Of a stretch of 64,000 nucleotides of DNA, positions 9,639 through 18,283 are shown one piece after another (the first letter of the stretch is position 1; each line of letters starts with the position of its first letter). The translations under genes and the position numbers were made by a program. This DNA comes from Modicisalibacter muralis (GTDB taxonomy: Bacteria > Pseudomonadota > Gammaproteobacteria > Pseudomonadales > Halomonadaceae): contig NZ_FNGI01000001.1 of NCBI RefSeq assembly GCF_900102945.1, positions 310,001 to 374,000 on the forward strand, read 5' to 3'. The notes below the pieces were generated by a model. It worked only from the letters and a program-made list of their open reading frames with translations, was not told where the DNA came from and ran no database searches.

Positions 9639-11174
9639 ATGCCCCTCAAGCGATGGTACGACGTTAAGGACGTCGAGCTGCCGTATACCGAGTCGCCATT
9701 TTTCGCCGTCAGCAAGGTCGCCCGTTTGCTCGACGATGGCCACATGTCGAACAGCGAGCTTAACCGGCTCAATCAGGCGTTGGGTGATTCGCTGTCGATC
9801 GACAAGGCGCGTTTACATCGCGATATCCTGAAAGCTGTGGAACGTGGCGAGGTGTGCCTGATTTACGGCTTGGGTATGGATCAACCGTTCAGCCCACTCG
9901 CCGAGTGGACCGGTAGCCAGTGGCGCTTGAATTCGTCCGCCTCATTCGACCAGGGCGAGTCCGGGGCCAGGAAAATCGCCCAACTCAATGCGCGCGGGCT
10001 GACACCCAACAACGTGGCCAATGCCCGCTGGCCAGCCAGTGGCGCACCCGCCGCCACTTCGGCGCCGGCGATTCCCGAACGCTCGCCGCAACCCATCGTC
10101 GAACCGCCGAGCCTGATCGAGCCGGGCTTTCATATCGTGCGTACCTCGGGCACCCGCGAGCAGATCAAACGACGCCTGTTCCCGACCGTGACGCCGGCCA
10201 TCGACGCGATGTTCGAGCGGCTGAACCCGCACCTGGGCGATTACATTCTGCCCGGCGACATGGTGGTGCTCGCCGACCCCGGGTCCCAACAGTGCCACCA
10301 GGAAGAAGCCTTCCTGATGGCCGAGGCACGCAAGGTTCAAGGCACCCTGCAGCCGCTTGAAGAAGCCCAACGCCAATCGCTGATGGATCATTGGCAGGTC
10401 TTTGAAGATATCGCCTTGGCCGGCGAGGCGGCGGAGGCTGATTCTTCCACACTTACCAACGCCGCGAGCGTGCTCGGCGTGACCTCGACGGCGGGCGGTC
10501 GTGCCATCAAGGAAGTTCGTGACTCGCTTGAAGCCATCGACAAGCTGTACCAGCAAGCCATGGATCCGACCCACCCCATGACCCGCGAGGAGTTTTATGC
10601 GCTGCGCGATCAACATGCTCAGCGCCTGAAGCTGGCGATGGGCAACTGGGTGAGCGTTCCGCTGCGCCTACCCCGCCACGCTGAATTAAAGGCGCGAATC
10701 AATATCGAAGCACGCCAGCAACTGCACAGCACCGCCACGGCGCGCAGCGGTGGCAAGTTCCGAATCCCCACCATCTCGGAAGCCATCGCCAGGACCACGC
10801 TGGTCGCCAAGCTGACCAGTATTGGCGCTTTCGTCGGGTTGGGTCTGGATATCGCCGCCACGCAGTCAAAAGTCGAGCGAGCATGCAGCGAGGGTCGGGA
10901 GCGGGAATGCACGCGGGTCAAGTATGTTGAATATAGCGGACTCATTTGGCGGGTGGCTGCCTCGGCCGCAGGTAGTAGTGCCGGGGGGACTTATGGCGCC
11001 GAAATATGCCTAGCGGTATCTCTCGCCCCGCAAGGGCGGATAGTCTGCGGTGTCGTTGGCGCTGTAGCAGGCGCGGTAGCCGGCGAGAAGGCAGGTGAAA
11101 AAGTGGGGGAAGGCCTCGGCACGATGCTGTTCAGAGGTATCTACGGCGGGAAAGAAACCCATGGAACAGATTAA
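9639..11174 (+). CDS. LysM-like and glycine-zipper protein, possible membrane-targeting toxin
   Basis: No family is recognised with confidence for this 511-residue protein. Residues about 164-214 resemble a LysM module (FHIVRTSGTREQI, then LNPHLGDYILPGDMVVLADP). A Pro/Ala-rich linker (130-160) precedes it and a helical region follows (235-370). The C-terminal 125 residues contain a hydrophobic helix (about 386-408, VAKLTSIGAFVGLGLDIAA) and a glycine-zipper stretch (about 440-495, including GVVGAVAGAVAGEKAGEKVGEG), as in pore-forming or membrane-disrupting effectors. There is no signal peptide. The next gene, a small two-helix membrane protein, overlaps its end by 14 bases. Together this suggests an effector/immunity pair, for example of a type VI system, but no secretion genes are nearby. 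The ATG at 9639 has AAAGGA about 6 bases upstream. An AT-rich gap precedes it. Confidence 0.7.
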   Translation: MPLKRWYDVKDVELPYTESPFFAVSKVARLLDDGHMSNSELNRLNQALGDSLSIDKARLHRDILKAVERGEVCLIYGLGMDQPFSPLAEWTGSQWRLNSSASFDQGESGARKIAQLNARGLTPNNVANARWPASGAPAATSAPAIPERSPQPIVEPPSLIEPGFHIVRTSGTREQIKRRLFPTVTPAIDAMFERLNPHLGDYILPGDMVVLADPGSQQCHQEEAFLMAEARKVQGTLQPLEEAQRQSLMDHWQVFEDIALAGEAAEADSSTLTNAASVLGVTSTAGGRAIKEVRDSLEAIDKLYQQAMDPTHPMTREEFYALRDQHAQRLKLAMGNWVSVPLRLPRHAELKARINIEARQQLHSTATARSGGKFRIPTISEAIARTTLVAKLTSIGAFVGLGLDIAATQSKVERACSEGRERECTRVKYVEYSGLIWRVAASAAGSSAGGTYGAEICLAVSLAPQGRIVCGVVGAVAGAVAGEKAGEKVGEGLGTMLFRGIYGGKETHGTD

Positions 11175-11553
11175 ATTTGCCCTGGCTATTGTTGGGACTT
11201 TCTTTGGCGTCCTTGGACTTGCACTTCTTGCAATTGCTTGCATTGTCGCCTTGTTCAAGATCGGTGAAGCCGATCGCTATTATGGCGTTGGGACCATGGG
11301 CTGGGGGCGTTCTCAACTTACCTTCCCGCCCTGGAGCATATGGCGAATGACCGAGTACGGCATGATTATCCTGTTCGCCCGTACCCGCTACGTACAACGA
11401 CGTTGGGGGGACGATCTAGAACTGGTCAAGGCCAATACCCCCCCCAAGTGGCTGGAGCGCCTACTGGTCTGGCTGTATGCCAGTTGGTTCTTGTTAGTTA
11501 TTGCAGGTTTTGCTCTCGGTTCTCTAATGATGTTATTGCCCGAGGCAAGGTGA
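11161..11553 (+). CDS. Small two-helix membrane protein, putative immunity partner
   Basis: A 130-residue protein with a hydrophobic helix at about residues 6-30 (FALAIVGTFFGVLGLALLAIACIVAL), a central soluble part with Trp and Tyr, and a second helix at about 104-125 (WLYASWFLLVIAGFALGSLMMLL). It overlaps the preceding gene by 14 bases, implying coupled translation. This size, topology and overlap are typical of immunity proteins guarding the inner membrane against a membrane-active toxin, and that role is inferred only from context. No family is recognised. The ATG at 11161 has GGGAAAG upstream inside the preceding gene. Confidence 0.7.
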   Translation: MEQIKFALAIVGTFFGVLGLALLAIACIVALFKIGEADRYYGVGTMGWGRSQLTFPPWSIWRMTEYGMIILFARTRYVQRRWGDDLELVKANTPPKWLERLLVWLYASWFLLVIAGFALGSLMMLLPEAR

Positions 11554-11652
11554 ACGAGTAATTAATTACCCGGGCCTGACAATTAGCTTTTCTTTACTCC
11601 TGAGTTTACTTCGGTTAACGAAGCATCCTTCCTGGTAACACAGCTTGTTGTA

Positions 11653-11674
11653 AGGGCACGGCTTATCGTGCCCT
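11653..11674. terminator. Stem-loop between convergent genes
   Basis: A perfect 8-base-pair stem (AGGGCACG 11653-11660 with CGTGCCCT 11667-11674) and a six-base loop lie between the convergent small membrane gene and the CNNM gene. No good T tract follows on either strand, so termination is only possible, not clear. Confidence 0.4.
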
Positions 11675-11685
11675 CGTATCGCGGC

Positions 11686-12705
11686 TCATTCGGCCGTTTT
11701 CTTCAACCGCTTGGTCCAGCGCTGCTTGGCATATTTCCGTAGGTTGGAGACATTGTCGGTTTCGTCGACGATATCCTGGCCCAGAATCGTCTCGATCACA
11801 TCTTCCATGGTGATCACCCCCAGCCACGTGCCCAATTCATCGTAAACCACGCACAAGTGGTGGCGATCGCGCTGCATCGTGGCAAAAACCTGTTCGACAT
11901 TGTCTTCGCCATGTACCGAGTTGATCGGGTGCATCAGCGACTTGAGCGTGGCATCGTCGTCGGCGTGATAGGTATCCGCCTTGTGGACATAGCCTATCGC
12001 CTGCTCGCCGCCGTCCATGACCGGGAACCGCGTGAAGGGCGATTTGCTCAGTTCGGCGTCGAACTCGCTCACCGTCATCCGTGGATTGACGGTGACACAT
12101 ACGGTGCGCGGGGTCATGACACTATCCACGCGGATGTCGTGCAGGTTGAGAATATTGGTGATGGCGCGGGTTTCATCGGCGTCGAGAGCCTTTTCGTCCA
12201 AGCCAATTCGTGCCAGTGCCTTGATCTCGCCACGCATGTCGACATTGCTTTCGTCGCTGCCGATGCGATTGGTGATCAATTCCGATAGCCAGATGAAAGG
12301 CTTGAGTATCAACACCATGATCCGCAGGCAAGGCGCCAGCACGGGGGCCAATTGCCGCCAATAGGTTGCGCCGAGTGTCTTGGGAATGATCTCGGATAAA
12401 AACAGGATAGCCAACGTCATGATGACCGAGGCGATGGTCAGATACGCTTCGCCAAACACGACCGCGACCTGGGCACCGACCCCGGTAGCGCCGACGGTAT
12501 GCGCAACGGTATTGAGTGTCAGAATGCCCGCGAGCGGCTGGTCGATATTGTTTTTTAGTTGATAGAGCTTGTCGTGCAGCCTGGGTTGCGATTCCTTTAG
12601 CTGCGCAATATAGCTGGGAGTCAGGGAGAGAAGAGCCGCTTCGAGTAGGGAACAGAGAAATGACACGGCTATGGCTAGCAGAGCAAAAACTGCCAGAAGG
12701 ATCAT
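11686..12705 (-). CDS. CNNM (DUF21) and CBS domain membrane protein
   Basis: A 339-residue member of the CNNM/CorC-like ion-transport family (often named hemolysin-related). The N-terminal DUF21 region (about 1-140) has hydrophobic helices starting MILLAVFALLAIAVSFLCSLLEAALL and the conserved LFLSEIIPKTLGA segment. Two CBS domains follow (about 190-315; VMTPRTVCVTV, FPVMDG, VVYDELGTWLGVITMEDVIE). It lacks the C-terminal CorC_HlyC domain found in longer relatives and ends in a basic tail (KQRWTKRLKKTAE). Family members are linked to Mg2+ or Na+ handling; the substrate here is unknown. It converges on the toxin-like pair. Confidence 0.88.
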   Translation of the reverse strand: MILLAVFALLAIAVSFLCSLLEAALLSLTPSYIAQLKESQPRLHDKLYQLKNNIDQPLAGILTLNTVAHTVGATGVGAQVAVVFGEAYLTIASVIMTLAILFLSEIIPKTLGATYWRQLAPVLAPCLRIMVLILKPFIWLSELITNRIGSDESNVDMRGEIKALARIGLDEKALDADETRAITNILNLHDIRVDSVMTPRTVCVTVNPRMTVSEFDAELSKSPFTRFPVMDGGEQAIGYVHKADTYHADDDATLKSLMHPINSVHGEDNVEQVFATMQRDRHHLCVVYDELGTWLGVITMEDVIETILGQDIVDETDNVSNLRKYAKQRWTKRLKKTAE

Positions 12706-12782
12706 GGAGCCTCGCGGGTAGGAGTGGAGCGTGTATTTATACTGGGGCGCGAACCCTTGTCAAGCTCGCACTGAGAGCCGCG

Positions 12783-13019
12783 TCACGTATTACTGCCTCC
12801 ACGCTCCAGCCTATCGATCAGTTCGTCGAGATCGGCTTCGTCCATCGCCGGCTCGCCGGCAATGCGGTGCGACTCATCGGCCCACGCGCCCAGGTCGAGA
12901 AGTTGGCAACGCTTGGAGCAGAAAGGTCGGTAAGGATTCTCAGCGCTCCAGGCGACCTTGGTGTGACATTGTGGGCAGGCCACTTCCAGCGGGCGTTGGT
13001 TAGCGTCGGTGTCGTTCAT
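12783..13019 (-). CDS. yacG: DNA gyrase inhibitor / zinc-binding protein YacG
   Basis: A 78-residue zinc protein with the four-cysteine knuckle CPQC (about 15-18) and CSKRC (about 34-38), the conserved [11 protein letters not shown] and [11 protein letters not shown] segments, and an acidic C-terminal tail. YacG in E. coli binds the GyrB C-terminal region and inhibits gyrase. Its ATG overlaps the coaE stop in an ATGA, so translation is coupled to coaE, the standard neighbour of yacG. It is the last gene of the pilB-pilC-pilD-coaE-yacG series. Confidence 0.95.
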   Translation of the reverse strand: MNDTDANQRPLEVACPQCHTKVAWSAENPYRPFCSKRCQLLDLGAWADESHRIAGEPAMDEADLDELIDRLERGGSNT

Positions 13020-13663
13020 GACGGATCGTTTTCATTTCGGAAATGGCAAGATGAGGCGGCTAGCCCGCGATAGTACGCATCGAGCTTCGCGACCTGTGCG
13101 GCCAGCGCCTCGCGACTGCCCTGATTGTCGATGACATCGTCGGCCATTGCCAACCTTTCGCTGCGTGACATTTGTGCTTTTATGATGGCGCGGGCCTGGC
13201 GTTCATCGCTGCCGTCGCGTGCGCCGATGCGGGCTATCTGCAGGCTCTCGGGCACATCGATAACCAGGCGGCGATCGGTCATTTCGTACTGACCCGATTC
13301 GAACAGCAGCGGCGACACCAGCAGATGGTAGGGCGCGGCGCTTGCACGCATCCGCTCGAGACGATCGATCAGACGCTGGCGAATGCGCGGGTGAGTGATC
13401 GACTCGAGCCAGCGTCGCTCGCTCTCATCGGCGAAAACGATGGCGCGCAGCGCGCGGCGGTCGAGACGCCCTTCGCCGTCGAGCACGCCGCTACCGAAAT
13501 GCTCGGCAATCTCGGCCAGCGCCGGCTCGCCGGGCTCAACGACCTCACGGGCCACATCATCGGCGTCGACCCAGGGGGTGCCATGGGCGGCGAATGCTTG
13601 GGCGACCGCCGACTTGCCCGAGGCGATACCGCCGGTAACGCCGATGGTTAAGGGGTGGGGCAT
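13016..13663 (-). CDS. coaE: Dephospho-CoA kinase CoaE
   Basis: Last enzyme of coenzyme A synthesis, phosphorylating the 3'-hydroxyl of dephospho-CoA with ATP. The 215-residue chain has the P-loop GGIASGKS at 11-18, the [13 protein letters not shown] substrate region, and [10 protein letters not shown] and VIDNQGS motifs expected of the family. It follows pilD by 6 bases and overlaps yacG by 4, an arrangement (pilBCD-coaE-yacG) shared by Pseudomonas and relatives. Confidence 0.97.
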   Translation of the reverse strand: MPHPLTIGVTGGIASGKSAVAQAFAAHGTPWVDADDVAREVVEPGEPALAEIAEHFGSGVLDGEGRLDRRALRAIVFADESERRWLESITHPRIRQRLIDRLERMRASAAPYHLLVSPLLFESGQYEMTDRRLVIDVPESLQIARIGARDGSDERQARAIIKAQMSRSERLAMADDVIDNQGSREALAAQVAKLDAYYRGLAASSCHFRNENDPS

Positions 13664-13669
13664 ATCTGA

Positions 13670-14536
13670 TCAGCTTAAAAGAAAGGCTTGGTAAATCGCC
13701 ATCAAGGGTACGCCGAAGAGTACCGCAATCCAGCCGGCCATGGATAGATAAGGGCCGAAAGGCATCGGCGCGCCACGCAGCCGTGGAACGAAGAGCTGAA
13801 CGAGAATGCCGACGATGGCACCGACACTGGCGGAAAGTACCAGCAGCAGTGGCAGCATCTGCCAGCCGGTCCAGGCGCCGAGTGCCGCCAGCAGCTTGAA
13901 GTCGCCGTAGCCCATGCCCTCCTTGCCGGTAATCAGCTTGAACAGCCAATAGAATGTCCAAAGCACGAAGTAACCGGCCATTGCGCCGATAACCGCGCTT
14001 GGCAAAAACGCTGGTTGGAACAACAACTGATAGAGCAGGCCGGCCCAGAGTAGCGGCAGCGTCAGCAGATCGGGAAGCAGGTGCGTGCGCAGATCGATAA
14101 CCGCCAGCGTCAATAGCGTCAGGCATAAGCCAATCAATGCCAGGCTGGCGAGGCTAGCACCATGAATGACGACGACCGCCAAGGTTAGCGTGCCACCGGC
14201 AAGCTCCACCAACGGGTAATGCGCGCTGATGGACGCATGGCAATGCGCGCAACGGCCACGGCGCTTGATATACCCGAGCAATGGAATGTTGTCGTGCCAG
14301 GCAATCGGGGTGGCGCATTGCGGACAATGCGAGCGCGGCGTAACCAGGTTGATGCGGGGTGGTGCCGTGCCGGTGGATTCTTCGGGAATCCCAAGCTCCT
14401 CGCGAGCGTCGGTGCGCCATTGAAGCATCATCATTGCCGGCAAGCGGGCAATCACCACATTGGCGAAAGAACCCAGGGTCAGGCCAAGCAGAAACGTCAG
14501 CGGCCAAAGCAGCTCAGGAGGTAGATCGACGAACAA
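13670..14536 (-). CDS. pilD: Type IV prepilin peptidase / N-methyltransferase PilD
   Basis: Inner-membrane aspartic protease that cleaves prepilins after Gly and methylates the new N-terminal Phe. The 288-residue protein has the cytoplasmic zinc site (Cys71, Cys74, Cys96, Cys99) and both catalytic aspartates: Asp148 in AVIDLRTHLLPD and Asp212 in GMGYGDFKLL. About eight hydrophobic helices are visible. It should process PilA from 18284. It is 15 bases downstream of pilC and 6 bases upstream of coaE. Confidence 0.96.
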   Translation of the reverse strand: MFVDLPPELLWPLTFLLGLTLGSFANVVIARLPAMMMLQWRTDAREELGIPEESTGTAPPRINLVTPRSHCPQCATPIAWHDNIPLLGYIKRRGRCAHCHASISAHYPLVELAGGTLTLAVVVIHGASLASLALIGLCLTLLTLAVIDLRTHLLPDLLTLPLLWAGLLYQLLFQPAFLPSAVIGAMAGYFVLWTFYWLFKLITGKEGMGYGDFKLLAALGAWTGWQMLPLLLVLSASVGAIVGILVQLFVPRLRGAPMPFGPYLSMAGWIAVLFGVPLMAIYQAFLLS

Positions 14537-14551
14537 TCGAGATTCCTTTCT

Positions 14552-15799
14552 TTATATCGCTGTGCCCAGCTCGAAGATCGGCAAATACATGGACACGACG
14601 AGACCGCCGACCAGCACCCCGAGCACGACGATGATCAAGGGCTCGAGCAATGAAGTCAGAGCATCGACCTTGTTATCGACTTCTTCCTCGTAGAAATCGG
14701 CGACCTTATTGAGCATGGCATCCAGCGAGCCGGCTTCCTCGCCGATGCCGACCATCTGTACCGCCAGCACGGGAAACAGATCCGTATTGCGCATGGCGAA
14801 ATTCAAGCGTTGGCCGCTGGAAACATCTTCGCGAATCTGCACGATGGCACGTTCGTAAACCTTGTTGCCGGCCGCGCCGGAGGCGGTATTCAACGACTCC
14901 ACCAATGGCACCCCGGCACCGAACGTAGTGGCGAGGGTACGCGAGAAGCGCGCTACCGAGGACTTATCGAGAATGCCGCCGAGAATCGGGATGCGCAGTG
15001 TCAGCTTGTGCATGCGGTAGGTAAAAGCGTCGGAGCGCTTCATGCCCTGACGAATAAAGAGTATCGCGCCGATCATCAGCCCCAGCGCGAATAGCCAATA
15101 TTGCTGAGCCATTTCGGAAAGCGTGATCGTCATGCGGGTCATCGCCGGCAACTCGGCGCCGAAGCCCTGAAACAGGCTCTCGAACTGCGGCACCACCTTG
15201 ATCAATAGCAGCGCGGTAACGCCGATACCCACGCCGACCACCGCCGCCGGGTAATACATGGCCTTGCGCACTCGTGCCTTGAGCGTCTCGATCTTCTCCT
15301 TGTACGCCGCCACGCGCTCGAGCATGCGATCCAGCGAGCCGGACTGCTCGCCGGCTTCGACCATATTGGCAAACAGCGAGTCGAAGTAACGCGGATGCTG
15401 GCGCAGCGCCTCGGAAAAACTCGAACCGGCCGCGACATCGTGAGACAGCTTCTGCACCAGGCTGCGCATGGCCGGATTGCGCAGGCTTTCGGCGACGATG
15501 TTGAACGCCTGCAATACCGGCACCCCGGCGCGAATCATGGTCGCCATCTGTCGGGCGAACAGCGTCACGTCGCGCGTGTTGATACGCCCCGAACCGCCGA
15601 ACAGGCTGCTCTTGCGGCGAATGTTCTTGACGATGATGCTCTGGCCCGAAAGCTCGCGCTCTACCTCGCCACGGTGCGTGGCGACCACTTCGCCGCTGAT
15701 CGACTTGCCGTGACTGTTCTTGCCGGTCCAGCGCCAGCGATAAAGCTTGTTCTGCTCGCGGGGTTTATAGCGCCGAGCGTTTCTTACGGTGGTGGCCAT
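14552..15799 (-). CDS. pilC: Type IV pilus inner-membrane platform protein PilC
   Basis: A 415-residue polytopic protein that couples the PilB motor to pilin extraction. Two T2SF domains are seen: residues about 75-200 (FARQMATMIRAGVPVLQAFNIVAES, then EAGEQSGSLDRMLERVAAYKE) and about 280-400 (FSRTLATTFGAGVPLVESLNTAS, then GEEAGSLDAMLNKVADFYEEEV). Helices follow each repeat, including a C-terminal LLEPLIIVVLGVLVGGLVVSMYLPIF. The gene is separated from pilB by about 207 bases that contain a MITE-like repeat, unusual because pilB and pilC are normally adjacent. Confidence 0.95.
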   Translation of the reverse strand: MATTVRNARRYKPREQNKLYRWRWTGKNSHGKSISGEVVATHRGEVERELSGQSIIVKNIRRKSSLFGGSGRINTRDVTLFARQMATMIRAGVPVLQAFNIVAESLRNPAMRSLVQKLSHDVAAGSSFSEALRQHPRYFDSLFANMVEAGEQSGSLDRMLERVAAYKEKIETLKARVRKAMYYPAAVVGVGIGVTALLLIKVVPQFESLFQGFGAELPAMTRMTITLSEMAQQYWLFALGLMIGAILFIRQGMKRSDAFTYRMHKLTLRIPILGGILDKSSVARFSRTLATTFGAGVPLVESLNTASGAAGNKVYERAIVQIREDVSSGQRLNFAMRNTDLFPVLAVQMVGIGEEAGSLDAMLNKVADFYEEEVDNKVDALTSLLEPLIIVVLGVLVGGLVVSMYLPIFELGTAI

Positions 15800-15882
15800 G
15801 ATGTTTCCCTGTAGTTATCTATTTTATCGGCCGCGTGGATAAATTATTTACGCAGGCGGCGCTTTATATTTGTGCCCTGTGG

Positions 15883-16002
15883 AATCGCTGAATAAATTGA
15901 CGCTACAGTTAGGCTTTTCTCGACCGGGCTGACACACCAGCACCGCGTGACCTGCGATTCGTCGGGGACGCCTAGTCCGTGCAGGCATTTATGCAGTGGT
16001 TC
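15883..16002 (-). repeat. Short inverted-repeat element, copy 2 (MITE-like, 120 bp)
   Basis: Ends GAATCGCTGAATAAAT (15883-15898) and ATTTATGCAGTGGTTC (15987-16002) are the same 16-base terminal inverted repeats as the element at 7150-7319, in the opposite orientation. It shares internal segments with that copy but has a shorter middle. It lies between pilB and pilC, starting 4 bases after the pilB stop. Confidence 0.75.
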
Positions 16003-16006
16003 CTTA

Positions 16007-17791
16007 TCAATCCTTGGTGACGCGGTTAACCTCCTCCAGACTGGTCGTGCCATTAAGTACCTTTAGCAGTCCACTGCGACGCAGGTCAGGATAGCCCTCG
16101 CGGCGCGCCGCGTCATCGAGCTCCAGCGAGTTGCCTTCCTGCATGATCAACTGACTGATCTCGTCGCTGATCGGCACGACTTCGTAGATGCCCACGCGGC
16201 CTTTATAACCTAGTGTGCATTGCTTACAGCCTACCGGATGGTAGATAGTCGCGCCGTGCAGTTGCTCTTCCGTGAAGCCTGCCTTGAGCAGTGCCTCGTG
16301 TGGTATTTCGGCCGGTTGCTTGCAGTGTGGGCACAGCTTGCGCGCCAAGCGCTGGGCGATGATCAACGATACCGAGCTGGCGATATTGAACGGCGCCACG
16401 CCCATGTTGCGCAGCCGTGTCAGCGTTTCGGCGGCGGAGTTGGTATGCACGGTGGACAGTACCAGGTGGCCGGTCTGCGATGCCTTGACCGAGATTTCGG
16501 CGGTTTCCAGGTCGCGAATCTCACCGACCATCACGACATCCGGGTCCTGGCGTAGAAAGGCGCGCAGGGCGCTGGCGAAATCCAGCCCGATCTTGGGCAG
16601 CACGTTGACCTGGTTGACCCCTGGCACCCTGATCTCGACCGGGTCCTCGGCGGTTAGAATGTTGCGCTCGGCGGTGTTGAGAATATTAAGGCCGGTGTAC
16701 AGCGTGACCGTCTTGCCGCTACCGGTGGGGCCGGTCACCAGAATCATGCCCTGCGGCTCGGCCAGCGCTTTCTCGTACATCTGACGCTGTTCGGTCGTGA
16801 AGCCCAGTACATCGATGCCCAGGCGTGCCGTGGCTGGGTCGAGGATGCGTAGCACGAGCTTTTCACCGTATACGGTGGGCAACGAATTGACGCGAAAATC
16901 GATCGAACGGCTCTTCGAGAGCTTGAGCTTGATGGCGCCGTCTTGCGGCATGCGCCGCTCGGAAATATCCAGGCGCGCCATTACCTTGAGACGCGCGGCG
17001 ATTCGGCTGCGCATGCCGAAGGGCGGGCGCGCCACCTCGAGCAAAATGCCATCGATACGAAAACGGATACGGAAGCTGATTTCGTAGGGCTCGAAGTGAA
17101 TGTCCGAGGCACCGCGACGGATCGCATCGAGCAGGATCTTGTTGACGAACTTGACTATCGGCGCATCGTCGCTCGACGCGGTGATCGCCATGTCCTCGGA
17201 TTGAGAGGCATCCTCCTCGAACTCGAGATCGCCGATACCTTCATCGCCTGCGGCGAGCTCCTCCATCATGCCGTTGGTATCGGCCTGAGCCAGATAGTTC
17301 TCCAGCGCCGGGCCGAGTTGATCGACCGGGGCCAACACACCCTCGACATTCAAGCCGGTGGCGAATTGCAGCTCATCGAGTTGTGCGAGCGTCGAGGGGA
17401 AGGGTACTGCGACCGTCAAACGATGCGCGCTGCGCATCAGCGGCATGATGTTGTGCCGGCGCAATACCTTCTCCGGCATTTCACGCGCCGGTGGCAGCGC
17501 ATCGAGCCGCAACGCATCGAGATCGATCAGCGGCAGACCATATTCCCAGGCTGCGCTCAGCGTGGCATCGCGAGCGGTCACCATGCCGTTGTCGATGACG
17601 TACTGCATCACCGTTAGTTCGCTGCCCTGCGCCTCCTGTTCGGCGCGCAGTGCCGCAGGCCCACTCAGCAACCCATCGTCCACCAGTCGTTTCGACAGTC
17701 CGCGCAGGCCTTCTCCGCTGGATGCCGGAGAGGAGCCTTCAGAGCGCGACGACGCTCGAGGCCTTGACGAGGAGGATGACGATGCGCTCAT
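16007..17791 (-). CDS. pilB: Type IV pilus extension ATPase PilB
   Basis: Hexameric motor that powers pilus assembly. The 594-residue protein has an N-terminal GSPII_E region (about 35-175), the ASDIHFEPYE segment (about 228-237), Walker A GPTGSGKT at 354-361, the Asp and His boxes (TAEDPVEIRVPGVNQV; GHLVLSTVHTNSA), and a zinc site with CPHC and a later CKQC. The start at 17791 (MSASSSSSS) was chosen over an upstream in-frame start because the extra 30 residues have no family resemblance; the first 28 residues are a Ser-rich, probably disordered tail. pilA is divergent upstream. A MITE-like repeat follows the stop. Confidence 0.95.
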   Translation of the reverse strand: MSASSSSSSRPRASSRSEGSSPASSGEGLRGLSKRLVDDGLLSGPAALRAEQEAQGSELTVMQYVIDNGMVTARDATLSAAWEYGLPLIDLDALRLDALPPAREMPEKVLRRHNIMPLMRSAHRLTVAVPFPSTLAQLDELQFATGLNVEGVLAPVDQLGPALENYLAQADTNGMMEELAAGDEGIGDLEFEEDASQSEDMAITASSDDAPIVKFVNKILLDAIRRGASDIHFEPYEISFRIRFRIDGILLEVARPPFGMRSRIAARLKVMARLDISERRMPQDGAIKLKLSKSRSIDFRVNSLPTVYGEKLVLRILDPATARLGIDVLGFTTEQRQMYEKALAEPQGMILVTGPTGSGKTVTLYTGLNILNTAERNILTAEDPVEIRVPGVNQVNVLPKIGLDFASALRAFLRQDPDVVMVGEIRDLETAEISVKASQTGHLVLSTVHTNSAAETLTRLRNMGVAPFNIASSVSLIIAQRLARKLCPHCKQPAEIPHEALLKAGFTEEQLHGATIYHPVGCKQCTLGYKGRVGIYEVVPISDEISQLIMQEGNSLELDDAARREGYPDLRRSGLLKVLNGTTSLEEVNRVTKD

Positions 17792-18283
17792 AAAATCGGC
17801 TCGGTGCCTCTTGCTGTTATTCAAGAGATGGACATTAGAAAGACATGGTAGCAGTCTAGCGCCAAGAATCGGTATTGACACAGCGGCTCAGCCTTAAGAC
17901 TGTTAACGCTAGGGTGCGTTGGTATGAGTGGCTTGCACACCGTAAAGTTGTTATTTAGTGTAAATCCATACTGGAATGACTAAGAGGAATTTAGGGATGG
18001 GGAGGTGGCTAACTGTCGCTTAAAAGCGACAGATGAGCGGCGAGAGACAAATTTTCACTTTTTATCGCTAAAGAATTGTCGAGGGCGGTCGATAGTAGAG
18101 GGTAAGCGTAACCATCTGTAACGACTTGAGTGGCTAGGCGAGCGTTGAAGATGGAGGGCTGGGCAGGAGCAGTAGGCATGGGCCGAGTGTGATAGCTTCG
18201 CAAAAAATTGGTATGCGCAGCAAAAACGTAAACGTACGACTCATCAAAAAGATTGACCGCTTGGGACCTGAGGGGGCGAGAGC
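17792..18283. other. Non-coding interval between divergent pilB and pilA
   Basis: About 490 AT-richer bases with no convincing gene. A perfect 8-base-pair hairpin with a TAAA loop lies at 18013-18032 (CTGTCGCT / AGCGACAG). Promoters for pilA and pilB must lie here. No sigma-54 site with correct GG/GC spacing was found by eye: the closest, TTGGTATGCGCAGC near 18208, has the wrong spacing. Confidence 0.6.

Noticed and set aside
18205..18225. Sigma-54 promoter for pilA
   Set aside because: A TTGG...GC pattern is present, but the GG-to-GC spacing is two bases short of the requirement.
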